Source of the DNA: Acidobacteriota bacterium
GTDB lineage: Bacteria > Acidobacteriota > Vicinamibacteria > Vicinamibacterales > Fen-181
DNA: 7,846 bases
Assembly (NCBI GenBank): GCA_003157675.1
Contig: PMKG01000463.1
Location: 2,437-10,282 of the forward strand
Direction: 5' to 3'
Shown here in pieces: positions 1-6,199 of the stretch. The notes under the pieces are model-generated. The model did no database searches. It was not told the DNA's origin and was given only the letters and a program-made list of their open reading frames with translations. Position numbers and translations under genes: made by a program. How positions within the stretch are numbered: position 1 is the first letter of the stretch; each line of letters starts with the position of its first letter.

Positions 1-1047
1 GCGCGCGAGGGGCGCACCATCGAGCGCTTCGCCCGCAACTTCGAGGGCGACCCCACCGTCCGCTTTCCGCGCGTGCACTGGCCGGCGACCACGACCGGTG
101 TCCTCACGATGGAGTTCATGGAGGGGGAGAAAGTGGTGGATGCCCTGGCCGGGCCGCGGAGCTTCGACGCGGGCGTCGTGGCGGCGAGCGCCGGGACGCT
201 GCTCCTCAAGCAGGTGCTGCGCGACGGCCTCTTCCACGCCGATCCCCACCCGGCCAACATCTTCATCCTCCCAGGGAACGTCGTCTGCCTGCTCGACTTC
301 GGCAGCGTCGGCCGCCTCGACAGACGGCTGCGCGACGCGCTGGCGCGCATGGTGGACGCGATCGTGCGCGAGGACACCGAGCGGCTCGCCGCGGCCGTCC
401 TGGCCATCGGCCGCCCGCTGCACGCGCTCGACGACGGGCAGCTGCGCCGGGATCTGGCGGACCTCATCGACGGCTATGCGGGAAGCGCCTTGCGCGACCT
501 GTCGCTCGCGAACCTGCTGCAGGACTCGCTCTCCGTCATGCGGAGGCACCGGCTGCAGTTCCCGGTTGACCTGATGCTGCTCGCCCGCGCGTTCGTCACC
601 GTGGAGGGAGTCTGCCGGCGGCTCGACCCCTCGTTCAACATGGTGGAGCAGGCGCGGCCGGTCATCGCCGACATCCTCCGCGACCGGCTGACGCCGAAGG
701 CGTTGGCCTCGCGCGCGTCGGAGGCAGGGCGCGACGTGGCCGAGGCGCTCCAGACGCTGCCGCACGACTTGATGGAGATCGTCGCCAAAACGCGGGGCGA
801 CCGCTTCCAGATCCAGTTCGTCCACCGGAACCTCGAGCACCTCGTCCAGGTGATGGACCGGGCGAGCAATCGCCTGAGCTTCGCGGTCGTCATCGCGGCG
901 CTCATCGTCGGCTCGTCGTTCATCCTCCAGCGCGGGGCCGGTCCCCACCTGTTCGGCCTGCCGGCCCTCGGTCTCGTCGGCTTCGTCGCCGCCACCGTGC
1001 TCGGCCTCTGGCTGGCCGTCGGGATCCTGCGCTCGGGGCGGCTGTAG
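1..1047 (+). CDS. ABC1/UbiB/AarF-family kinase-like protein, C-terminal part (5' end outside window)
   Basis: The reading frame is open from base 1, so the gene begins upstream and only the last 348 codons are visible. The protein kinase-like catalytic loop HADPHPAN lies at 235-258 and the metal-binding DFG motif at 295-303, the hallmark pair of the ABC1/COQ8/UbiB family. Upstream, the segment ending in TMEFMEGEKV is also typical of this family. The C-terminus has two hydrophobic helices (about 880-930 and 946-1030) separated by a short polar turn, as in UbiB proteins anchored at the inner membrane. Family members are ATPase/kinase-like proteins needed for ubiquinone biosynthesis or lipid homeostasis; which role applies here cannot be read from the sequence. 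The Ala-rich nucleotide loop and KxGQ motif would lie outside the window. A 52-bp gap separates it from the next gene, which probably has its own promoter. The family call is firm and the physiological role is open. Confidence 0.93.
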   Translation, partial: AREGRTIERFARNFEGDPTVRFPRVHWPATTTGVLTMEFMEGEKVVDALAGPRSFDAGVVAASAGTLLLKQVLRDGLFHADPHPANIFILPGNVVCLLDFGSVGRLDRRLRDALARMVDAIVREDTERLAAAVLAIGRPLHALDDGQLRRDLADLIDGYAGSALRDLSLANLLQDSLSVMRRHRLQFPVDLMLLARAFVTVEGVCRRLDPSFNMVEQARPVIADILRDRLTPKALASRASEAGRDVAEALQTLPHDLMEIVAKTRGDRFQIQFVHRNLEHLVQVMDRASNRLSFAVVIAALIVGSSFILQRGAGPHLFGLPALGLVGFVAATVLGLWLAVGILRSGRL

Positions 1048-1050
1048 ATC

Positions 1051-1059
1051 TGATATCCT
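1051..1059 (+). promoter_or_regulatory. Possible extended -10 promoter element
   Basis: The sequence TGATATCCT reads as TG-N-TATCCT, an extended -10 element matching TATAAT at four of six positions. It lies in the short AT-richer patch just after the stop codon of the kinase-like gene and about 40 bp before the start of the DUF6305-like gene. No convincing -35 hexamer lies 16-18 bp upstream, which extended -10 promoters can do without. It would drive the five-gene unit that follows. The call rests on pattern only. Confidence 0.3.
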
Positions 1060-1099
1060 TCGCCACGCCCCTCAGAGCCCCTTCCGTGGAGGTTTCGCC

Positions 1100-1717
1100 A
1101 TGATCCGTTCGTTTGGAGCGCGGGCGCTCATCGTCCTGGCGCTTCTTGTCGTCGCTGGCGCGTCGCCGCTGTTTGCCCAGGCCAAGCCGGCCGCCGCTCC
1201 CGCGGCCGCGGCGAAGGCGCAGGCGCCGGTGTTCCTCACCTCGTGCGGACAGAGCCCGGGCGCGGTGACGGTCGGCGTCTTCCTGCGCCGCCTGCAGATC
1301 GACTACGACCTCAAGGAAACCGGCACGGTGAAGGACCTCGCCGCCAAGCCCTACAAGACGATCATCATCGTCACCGGCAGCAGCCTGAAGGGGATGGGCG
1401 GCGCCGGCGTGTCGATCGACGACGAGCTGGCGCGCGCGGGCGCGCTGATCGCCGAGGCGAAGAAGCGCGGGATCGAGGTCATCGGCGCGCACGTCGAGGG
1501 GATGGAGCGCCGCGCCAAGAACGCCGCGCCCGGCGACAACTCCGACGAGATGTCGATCGACGCCGTCTGCCCGAAGGCGAAGATGCTCATCGTCCGCAAG
1601 GACGGCGACGAGGACGGCCGCTTCACGACTCTCGGGAAGAAGTTCGGCATCCCGGTCGTGTTCTACGCGAAGAGCCTCGAGCTGAACGGCGTGATCAAGG
1701 ACCTGTTCGGCAAGTAG
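1100..1717 (+). CDS. Secreted DUF6305-like protein of unknown function
   Basis: A 205-residue protein. ATG 1100 is chosen because GGAGG (1088-1092) lies 7 nt upstream and a clear signal peptide follows at once: Arg at 3 and 8, a hydrophobic core at 9-21, and a likely cleavage site after LFA (residue 26). An Ala/Pro/Lys linker (28-42) leads into an alternating alpha/beta domain. Recognisable features are LTSCGQSPG (46-54), a beta strand KTIIIVTGSS, a Gly-rich turn GMGGAGVS, then SIDDELARA, a helix rich in Lys and Ala, GIEVIGAHVEG, SDEMSIDAVCP (148-158), and DGRFTTLG (from 172). I match this pattern from memory to DUF6305; the assignment is not searched. Cys49 and Cys157 are the only cysteines of the mature domain and could form a disulfide or bind a ligand. 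It has no membrane span after the signal peptide, so it should be periplasmic. Its position 10 bp before a permease gene suggests a binding or accessory role in transport, which is inference. Confidence 0.85.
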   Translation: MIRSFGARALIVLALLVVAGASPLFAQAKPAAAPAAAAKAQAPVFLTSCGQSPGAVTVGVFLRRLQIDYDLKETGTVKDLAAKPYKTIIIVTGSSLKGMGGAGVSIDDELARAGALIAEAKKRGIEVIGAHVEGMERRAKNAAPGDNSDEMSIDAVCPKAKMLIVRKDGDEDGRFTTLGKKFGIPVVFYAKSLELNGVIKDLFGK

Positions 1718-1720
1718 GAG
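1716..1720 (+). promoter_or_regulatory. Shine-Dalgarno AGGAG overlapping the stop codon of the DUF6305-like gene
   Basis: AGGAG begins inside the TAG stop (1715-1717) and ends 7 nt before GTG 1728. This supports the GTG as the permease start over the in-frame ATG at 1734, which would be 13 nt away. Ribosomes terminating on the upstream gene sit directly on this site, so translation of the two genes is probably coupled. Confidence 0.7.
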
Positions 1721-1727
1721 CCGGCCT

Positions 1728-3020
1728 GTGAACATGTTCGCCTCGGCCGGTATCGTGCTGGCCACGATGGTGGCCGTCTACGTCCTGATCCGGGTAATCC
1801 GGCTGTCGACAGAGCTCGCGATGTTCGGCGCCGCCGTGGGCGGAGCGCTCGTCGCCGGTTTCGGCTTCCCGTCCCGGCACATCGCCGAGGGGGCCGCCAC
1901 CTACCTCGACATCAACCTCATCTTCGTCACGGCCACCCTCTTCATGAACCTCCTGAAGGAGTCGGGAGGCGTGGCGTTCGTCGTCCGGTCGATCCTAAGG
2001 CGCTTCCACCACAACCGCGCGCTGCTGCTGGTGCTGCTGACGGTGCTGCTGCTGGTGCCGGGCGCGCTGACCGGCGCGGGCAGCGTCACGGTGCTCGTGA
2101 CGGGCGCGCTCGTCGCCGTCGTCCTGAACGCGATGGGCATCCCGAAGCACCGGGCGGCCGCGCTCATCTTCATCAACGCCGGCCTGAGCGCGGCGGCGCC
2201 GCCCGTCAGCCTGTGGGCGATGATGACGGCGGCCGGCGTCAACATGCCGTACGTCGGGTTCTTCTGGCCGCTGATGCTGCCGTGCCTGGCCGGCGGGCTC
2301 TTCACGAGTTTCTACCTCGGCTGGAAGGGCGAGAACGCCAACGTGATGAAGGCGCTCGAGGAACTGCCGGTCCCGCCGGCCGGGATGTCGTGGTGGCGCG
2401 TCCTTCTGCCGTTCGTGGTCTTCGGCGGCTTCGTGTTCATGGGCCGCCAGTGGCCGTTCTCGACGCCGATCGTCGGCCTCCCGCTGATGTTCGCCGCCGC
2501 CGCGGTGATCTCGTTCCTCGTGTCGCCCGTGCGGCTGCAGGTGTTCCGGATCGCGCGCGAGACAGTGGACCAGCTGCTGCCGCTGCTGGCCACGCTCACG
2601 TGCGCCGGGATTCTCGTCGAGGTGATGACGCTGACAGGCGCCCGCGGGCTGCTCTCCCTGGCCGTGGTCACGCTGCCGATCTGGGTGGTCTACGCGTCGC
2701 TCTTCCTCGTGCTGCCGGCGTCGGAGGCCGTGCTGATGTGGGGCGCGGCGCCGGTCATCGGCGTGCCGCTCGTGCTGCTGTTCAACAACCGCGGGCTCGA
2801 CCCGATCATCGCGCTCGCGGGAATGAGTATCATCTGGCCGCTCGGAGACGCCTTGCCGCCGACGGCCATCATCGGCCGGCTCACGGTGGACGTCGTCGGG
2901 CACAAGGGCACTTACGGGCAGTTTCTCCGCGCCTGCCTCGTGCCGGCGCTCTTCATCATCGTCGTCGGGACGTTGATGGTGGTGTATTCGAAGAAGTTGG
3001 GGTTCTTGACGGGGCTCTGA
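1728..3020 (+). CDS. Multi-pass permease, TRAP large subunit/DctM-like (ion transporter superfamily)
   Basis: A 430-residue, highly hydrophobic inner-membrane protein starting with GTG. Successive hydrophobic stretches indicate about 10-12 membrane segments, with a short hydrophilic loop near residues 200-222 (from YLGWKGENANVMKALEEL onward) dividing the protein into halves. Each half has a Pro-Pro re-entrant-type motif: SAAAPPVS with Pro158-Pro159, and GDALPPTA with Pro377-Pro378, about 220 residues apart. This pseudo-repeat fits the inverted two-fold architecture of ion-transporter superfamily carriers (TRAP DctM, DASS/CitT-like). The length matches DctM proteins (about 425-430 residues). 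Such carriers usually import carboxylates or acidic amino acids using a Na+ or H+ gradient. No DctP-type binding protein or DctQ subunit of normal size is adjacent; a secreted DUF6305-like protein precedes it and a 50-residue membrane protein follows. The permease call is strong. The exact family (TRAP-type or a stand-alone relative) and the substrate are uncertain. Confidence 0.9.
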   Translation: MNMFASAGIVLATMVAVYVLIRVIRLSTELAMFGAAVGGALVAGFGFPSRHIAEGAATYLDINLIFVTATLFMNLLKESGGVAFVVRSILRRFHHNRALLLVLLTVLLLVPGALTGAGSVTVLVTGALVAVVLNAMGIPKHRAAALIFINAGLSAAAPPVSLWAMMTAAGVNMPYVGFFWPLMLPCLAGGLFTSFYLGWKGENANVMKALEELPVPPAGMSWWRVLLPFVVFGGFVFMGRQWPFSTPIVGLPLMFAAAAVISFLVSPVRLQVFRIARETVDQLLPLLATLTCAGILVEVMTLTGARGLLSLAVVTLPIWVVYASLFLVLPASEAVLMWGAAPVIGVPLVLLFNNRGLDPIIALAGMSIIWPLGDALPPTAIIGRLTVDVVGHKGTYGQFLRACLVPALFIIVVGTLMVVYSKKLGFLTGL

Positions 3021-3076
3021 GAGGTACGAAGTAAGAAGTAAGAGGTAGGAAGTAACAAGTGGGAAGTAGGCGGTAG
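3021..3076 (+). repeat. Tandem heptamer array, 8 copies, consensus GAAGTAA/G
   Basis: Directly after the permease stop codon the sequence divides exactly into eight 7-bp units: GAGGTAC, GAAGTAA, GAAGTAA, GAGGTAG, GAAGTAA, CAAGTGG, GAAGTAG and GCGGTAG. The second and third units are identical and the others differ from them at one to three positions. The tract is purine-rich on the plus strand and far lower in GC than its surroundings. A 7-bp period does not preserve reading frame, so it is not coding. It sits inside the presumed transcription unit, in the only long intergenic gap of the five-gene set. Function is unknown; replication slippage or a mobile intergenic repeat are both possible. 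Confidence 0.85.
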
Positions 3077-3092
3077 CCAGGACCGTGTGTAG

Positions 3093-3112
3093 GGCGGGCC
3101 TTTAGGCCTGCC
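3093..3112 (+). repeat. Hairpin-forming intergenic repeat, REP-like
   Basis: The arms GGCGGGCCT (3093-3101) and AGGCCTGCC (3104-3112) are inverted repeats with a single G-T wobble (3096/3109), leaving a tight TT loop, or a 4-nt loop if the T-A closing pair opens. No T-tract follows, so it is a poor intrinsic terminator. From memory, the surrounding string (translated on the minus strand it gives the peptide GLKARPT) recurs between genes in Acidobacteriota and related metagenomic contigs, so I read it as a dispersed repeat. That recurrence was not verified here. It could act as an mRNA 3'-end stabiliser for the permease message. Confidence 0.6.
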
Positions 3113-3129
3113 AAGGGTCGGGGCACTCT

Positions 3130-3282
3130 ATGTCGGTAGTCACTCTGCTCTACTACGCGCTGGTGGCGTTCATCTCGGCGCTGCTCGTGGTGAACCTGCT
3201 GAAGTCCAGGAAGTGGGAGCGCGACGTGCTGTACGTGCTCGTGCTGCTGCCGTTCCTGCTCCGGCTGCTGCGGCTCAAGTGA
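3130..3282 (+). CDS. Small two-helix membrane protein, 50 residues
   Basis: ATG 3130 opens a 50-codon frame ending in TGA 3280-3282. The protein has a hydrophobic helix at about residues 4-24, a charged turn KSRKWERD (25-32) and a second hydrophobic segment at about 33-47, ending in basic residues RLLRLK. The basic turn and basic C-terminus make the membrane topology hard to call by the positive-inside rule. A weak GGGG (3120-3123) lies 6 nt upstream. The stop codon is followed after 9 bp by the ATG of the deacylase gene, typical of an operon. I recognise no family. Because it sits between a DctM-like permease and two hydrolases, it may be a minimal accessory subunit, perhaps replacing the four-helix DctQ of TRAP systems. 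That is inference. The frame, spacing and clean two-helix pattern make a real gene more likely than chance. Confidence 0.65.
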   Translation: MSVVTLLYYALVAFISALLVVNLLKSRKWERDVLYVLVLLPFLLRLLRLK

Positions 3283-3286
3283 GGTG
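3281..3286 (+). promoter_or_regulatory. Shine-Dalgarno GAGGTG deciding the deacylase start
   Basis: GAGGTG overlaps the last two bases of the miniprotein stop codon and ends 5 nt before ATG 3292, but only 2 nt before the alternative GTG 3289. The ATG is therefore the better start. The overlap also favours translational coupling with the miniprotein. Confidence 0.6.
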
Positions 3287-3291
3287 ACGTG

Positions 3292-4452
3292 ATGAGCGGA
3301 CGCCTCCTGGCGCAGAAGTTCGTCGTGATCTCGCTCGGCATCGCGCTGCTGGCCACATCCGGCGCCAGCTTCTACAAGAGCCGTCGCCTGAAGGAGCCGG
3401 TCGTGCTCGGCCCGGGTGTCACGACGGTAAGACCGCTCTCGACCTGGTTCGCGCCGCTGCGCGGAACGGCGAACGACTGCAACGTCTACTTTCTCGACGG
3501 CAGGACACCGGGCGCGACGATGCTCGTGCTCGGCGGCTCGCATCCCGAGGAGCCGGCGGGCCGGCTGGTCACCTGGATCCTCGCCGAGAACGCCATCGTC
3601 CAGAAGGGGAGGCTGATCGTCGTGCTCTCGACCAACCGGAGCGCGACGACGGTGACGCGGCTCGGCGGCGCCTACCCGCCGGATTTCTCGATCCCGACCG
3701 ACTTTGGTTCGCGCACCTTCCGGATGGGCGATCGCTTCACCAACCCGCTCGACCAGTGGCCGGACCCCGAGGTGTACTTCCACTATCCGAGCGGCCAGCA
3801 GCTGGCCTACGTCGACATCCGCAACGTAAACCGGGTGTGGCCGGGGCGGGCCAACGGCACGCTGACCGAGCAGACCGCTTACGCCCTGATGGAGATGATC
3901 AAGCGCGAGAAGGTGGACATCGAGCTGGATCTGCACGAGGCCGAGCTGCAGTACCCGGTCATCAGCACGATCGTCACGCACCAGCGCGGGCAGGACATGG
4001 CCACGCTCGTTTCGATGACGCTGACCGACTCGGAGTTCAAGATCGGCACCGAGTTCTCGCCGCGCACGCTTCACGGGCTCTCCCACCGCGAGATCGGGGA
4101 CTTCTCGCCCGCGGTGTCGCTGCTGGCCGAGACGCCCGAGCCGTTCCTCGACGCGACGCGCGGCATCACCTCGCGCGAGCAACTGCTCACCGGCCGGGAC
4201 GAGTTCGTCGTCAAGGCCGGGCAGCACGGCCTGCTGTTCGAGAAGATCGACGAGAAGGGCTGGCCGATCGCCGTGCGCGTCGGCCGCCACACCTCCACGC
4301 TGCTGCAGATCGCGGAGACGTGGGGCGAGGACCACCCGGACAAGCTGCTGGTGATCTCCGGCGTGCCTCGATACAAGGAAGTGATCGCCAACGGCGTCGG
4401 GCACTACCTCCATGATCCGGCGAAGGCGGCGGGTCGCGTGGTCTACGAATAG
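3292..4452 (+). CDS. Membrane-anchored succinylglutamate desuccinylase/aspartoacylase-family zinc deacylase (M14-like)
   Basis: A 386-residue protein from ATG 3292. The core has the zinc-site order of the AstE/aspartoacylase branch of carboxypeptidase-like enzymes: GSHPEEP gives the HxxE pair (His84, Glu87), NVNRVWPG (178-185) matches the substrate-binding N-R-x-F/W-P-G signature, and LDLHEAE gives the third ligand His215. Glu280 in LLAETPEP is a candidate catalytic Glu. Family enzymes hydrolyse the amide bond of N-acyl amino acids such as N-succinylglutamate or N-acetylaspartate, or trim related amides. Unlike those usually cytosolic enzymes, it starts with a basic segment and a hydrophobic helix (residues 10-27, no clear signal-peptidase site), so the catalytic domain should face the periplasm on a membrane anchor. 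It follows the 50-residue membrane protein by 9 bp and precedes the C69 dipeptidase by 21 bp. It probably supplies or processes a substrate for the permease encoded upstream. Family is secure; substrate is unknown. Confidence 0.92.
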   Translation: MSGRLLAQKFVVISLGIALLATSGASFYKSRRLKEPVVLGPGVTTVRPLSTWFAPLRGTANDCNVYFLDGRTPGATMLVLGGSHPEEPAGRLVTWILAENAIVQKGRLIVVLSTNRSATTVTRLGGAYPPDFSIPTDFGSRTFRMGDRFTNPLDQWPDPEVYFHYPSGQQLAYVDIRNVNRVWPGRANGTLTEQTAYALMEMIKREKVDIELDLHEAELQYPVISTIVTHQRGQDMATLVSMTLTDSEFKIGTEFSPRTLHGLSHREIGDFSPAVSLLAETPEPFLDATRGITSREQLLTGRDEFVVKAGQHGLLFEKIDEKGWPIAVRVGRHTSTLLQIAETWGEDHPDKLLVISGVPRYKEVIANGVGHYLHDPAKAAGRVVYE

Positions 4453-4473
4453 CGTGTCTTCGAGGGGCTGACG

Positions 4474-6192
4474 ATGAAACCGAGAAGCATCCTTGCCGCG
4501 ATGTTCGTCCTGTTGCTGTCCGCGTTCGTGTTCACCGGCGGCCAGCAGCCGCAGGAACCCTCGAGAGCCATGGGCAGCTCGCTCGCCAAGATCTGCCTGA
4601 GGCCGGAACTGCTGCCTCCCGGAACCGACGTCGCCGATCTGTGCGACCACTGCACGTCGATCCCGGTGGGCAAGGACGCGTCGGCCGACGGCGGCACGAT
4701 GACCACCCATTCGTGCGACGGCCACTACGAGTTCCGGATTCACGTCGTGCCGGGCCAGAAGTTCGCGAAAGGGGCGATGCGCCCGATCATGAAGGGCGGC
4801 GGCTGCGGACAGGACCGGCCGCAGCCGAAGAAGGTCGGCGAGATTCCCGAGGTCGGCGAGACCCTCACCCGCTACGACGCCGCCTACTCGTTCATGAACG
4901 AGAAGCAGGTCGGCATCGGCGAGACGACGATCAGCGGCCGCCGCGAGCTGTTCAACGACGAGGGGCTCTTCGACATCATGGAGCTGGAGCGCGTCGCGCT
5001 CGAACGGGCGACCACCGCGCGCGAGGCGATCCGCATCATGGGCGAGCTGGCCGAGAAGTACGGCTACGGCGACGGCGGCGAGTGCCTCACCGTCATCGAC
5101 CCGAAGGAGGCCTGGCAGTTCGAGATCTTCGGCTCGGGGCCGATGGAGAAGGGGGCCGTGTGGGGCGCCAAGCGGATCCCGGATGGCGAGGTGGGCGTCA
5201 GCGCCAACCACTCGCGCATCACGACGCTCGACCTGAAGGACCCCGCGAACGCCATGGGCTCGGCGACGATGCAGAAGGTGGCCGAGGAGCTGGGCCTCTG
5301 GAAGCCGGGTGAGCCGTTCGTCTTCCGCCACGTGTTCGATACGGCGCCGACGCTCGGCAGCACGCGCCGCGAATGGCGCGTCCTAAGCACCTTGGCGCCG
5401 TCGGCCCACCTCGACCCGTGGGAGCTCGAGCTGCCGTTCTCGGTGAAGCCCGACCGGAAGGTGACGCCGCAGGACCTGATGAAGCTGCACCGCGACTCCT
5501 ACGAGGGGACCGAATTCGACATGACCAAGGGGCCCGCCGCCGGGCCGTTCGGCAACCCGAACCGCTTCGGCACCGGGATGCGGCCGGCGGAAGGCTACAT
5601 GGGGTGGGAGCGGACGATTTCGATCTTCCGCTGCTCGTACGCCACCGTCATCCAGAGCCGCGGCTGGCTGCCCGCCTGGATCGGCGGCCTGGTCTGGTTC
5701 GCCGAGGACGACCCGAAGACGTCGGTTTACATGCCGCTCTACGCCGGCGCGACGAAGGTGCCCGAGTCGGTGCAGATCGGCTCGCGCGCCGCCGTCGACC
5801 GCACGTCGGCGTGGTGGGCGTTCGACTTCGTCAGCAACTGGGCCAACCTGCGCTGGAACGCGATGTTCAAGGACGTCCGCGGCCGCGGCGACGCGATCGA
5901 GAAGGGGTTCTTCGACCAGCAGGCCGAGGTCGAGAAAAAGGCGAAAGCCCTCTACGATCAGGACCCGGCCAGGGCGCGGGAGTTCCTCACCGACTACACC
6001 AACACGATGGTGCAGAAGACGGTGGAGGAGTGGTGGAAGTTCTCCGACGTGATGATCGCCAAGTACAACGATGGCTACATCACCGAGAACGGCCGCGAGC
6101 AGTCGGTCGGCTACCCGCGCGACTGGCTGGAACTGGTCGGCTTCGGCAAGACGAAGATCCTCAAGCCCGGCGAGAAGCCGCCAGAGAAGTGA
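4474..6192 (+). CDS. Exported C69-family dipeptidase (PepD-like Ntn hydrolase)
   Basis: A 572-residue protein. ATG 4474 is preceded 6 nt upstream by GAGGGG (4462-4467). Residues 1-23 form a signal peptide (Lys2, Arg4, hydrophobic core 6-20). The C69 signature follows: CTSIPVGKDASADGG with candidate nucleophile Cys60, then FMNEKQVGIGETT (140-152), the helix region containing LERATTAREAIRIMGELAEK, GECLTVIDPKEAWQFEI, and the SANHSRI motif (243-249). C69 enzymes are N-terminal nucleophile hydrolases that cut dipeptides, and maturation exposes the Cys. Here about 36 residues lie between signal cleavage and Cys60, consistent with a removable propeptide. Extra cysteines at 41, 57, 81 and 111 cluster near the active site and could form disulfides outside the cytoplasm. 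A Lys-rich stretch near the C-terminus ends the protein. It is the last gene of the five-gene unit and is convergent with the PIG-L gene after 7 bp. The family is clear; peptide specificity is not visible. Confidence 0.95.
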   Translation: MKPRSILAAMFVLLLSAFVFTGGQQPQEPSRAMGSSLAKICLRPELLPPGTDVADLCDHCTSIPVGKDASADGGTMTTHSCDGHYEFRIHVVPGQKFAKGAMRPIMKGGGCGQDRPQPKKVGEIPEVGETLTRYDAAYSFMNEKQVGIGETTISGRRELFNDEGLFDIMELERVALERATTAREAIRIMGELAEKYGYGDGGECLTVIDPKEAWQFEIFGSGPMEKGAVWGAKRIPDGEVGVSANHSRITTLDLKDPANAMGSATMQKVAEELGLWKPGEPFVFRHVFDTAPTLGSTRREWRVLSTLAPSAHLDPWELELPFSVKPDRKVTPQDLMKLHRDSYEGTEFDMTKGPAAGPFGNPNRFGTGMRPAEGYMGWERTISIFRCSYATVIQSRGWLPAWIGGLVWFAEDDPKTSVYMPLYAGATKVPESVQIGSRAAVDRTSAWWAFDFVSNWANLRWNAMFKDVRGRGDAIEKGFFDQQAEVEKKAKALYDQDPARAREFLTDYTNTMVQKTVEEWWKFSDVMIAKYNDGYITENGREQSVGYPRDWLELVGFGKTKILKPGEKPPEK

Positions 6193-6199
6193 AGGGCGG

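Noticed and set aside
1995..2903. 302-codon minus-strand frame opposite the permease
   Set aside because: The translation is dominated by Arg, His, Gln, Asp and Glu with no fold-like pattern, the mirror of a hydrophobic membrane protein on the other strand.
3093..3129. Intrinsic terminator after the permease gene
   Set aside because: The hairpin is strong, but no run of T follows it, and the downstream genes continue on the same strand without a visible promoter. A repeat element explains it better.
2956..5331. 791-codon open frame on the minus strand
   Set aside because: It lies opposite the miniprotein, deacylase and dipeptidase genes, which have clear motifs. Its translation is Arg/His/Asp/Leu-rich low-complexity typical of antisense frames in GC-rich DNA, and its last part reads through the heptamer array.
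6178..6199. Possible bidirectional terminator between the convergent dipeptidase and PIG-L genes
   Set aside because: Only a 5-bp stem (CCGCC/GGCGG) with a 12-nt loop is available and no T-tract follows on either strand.
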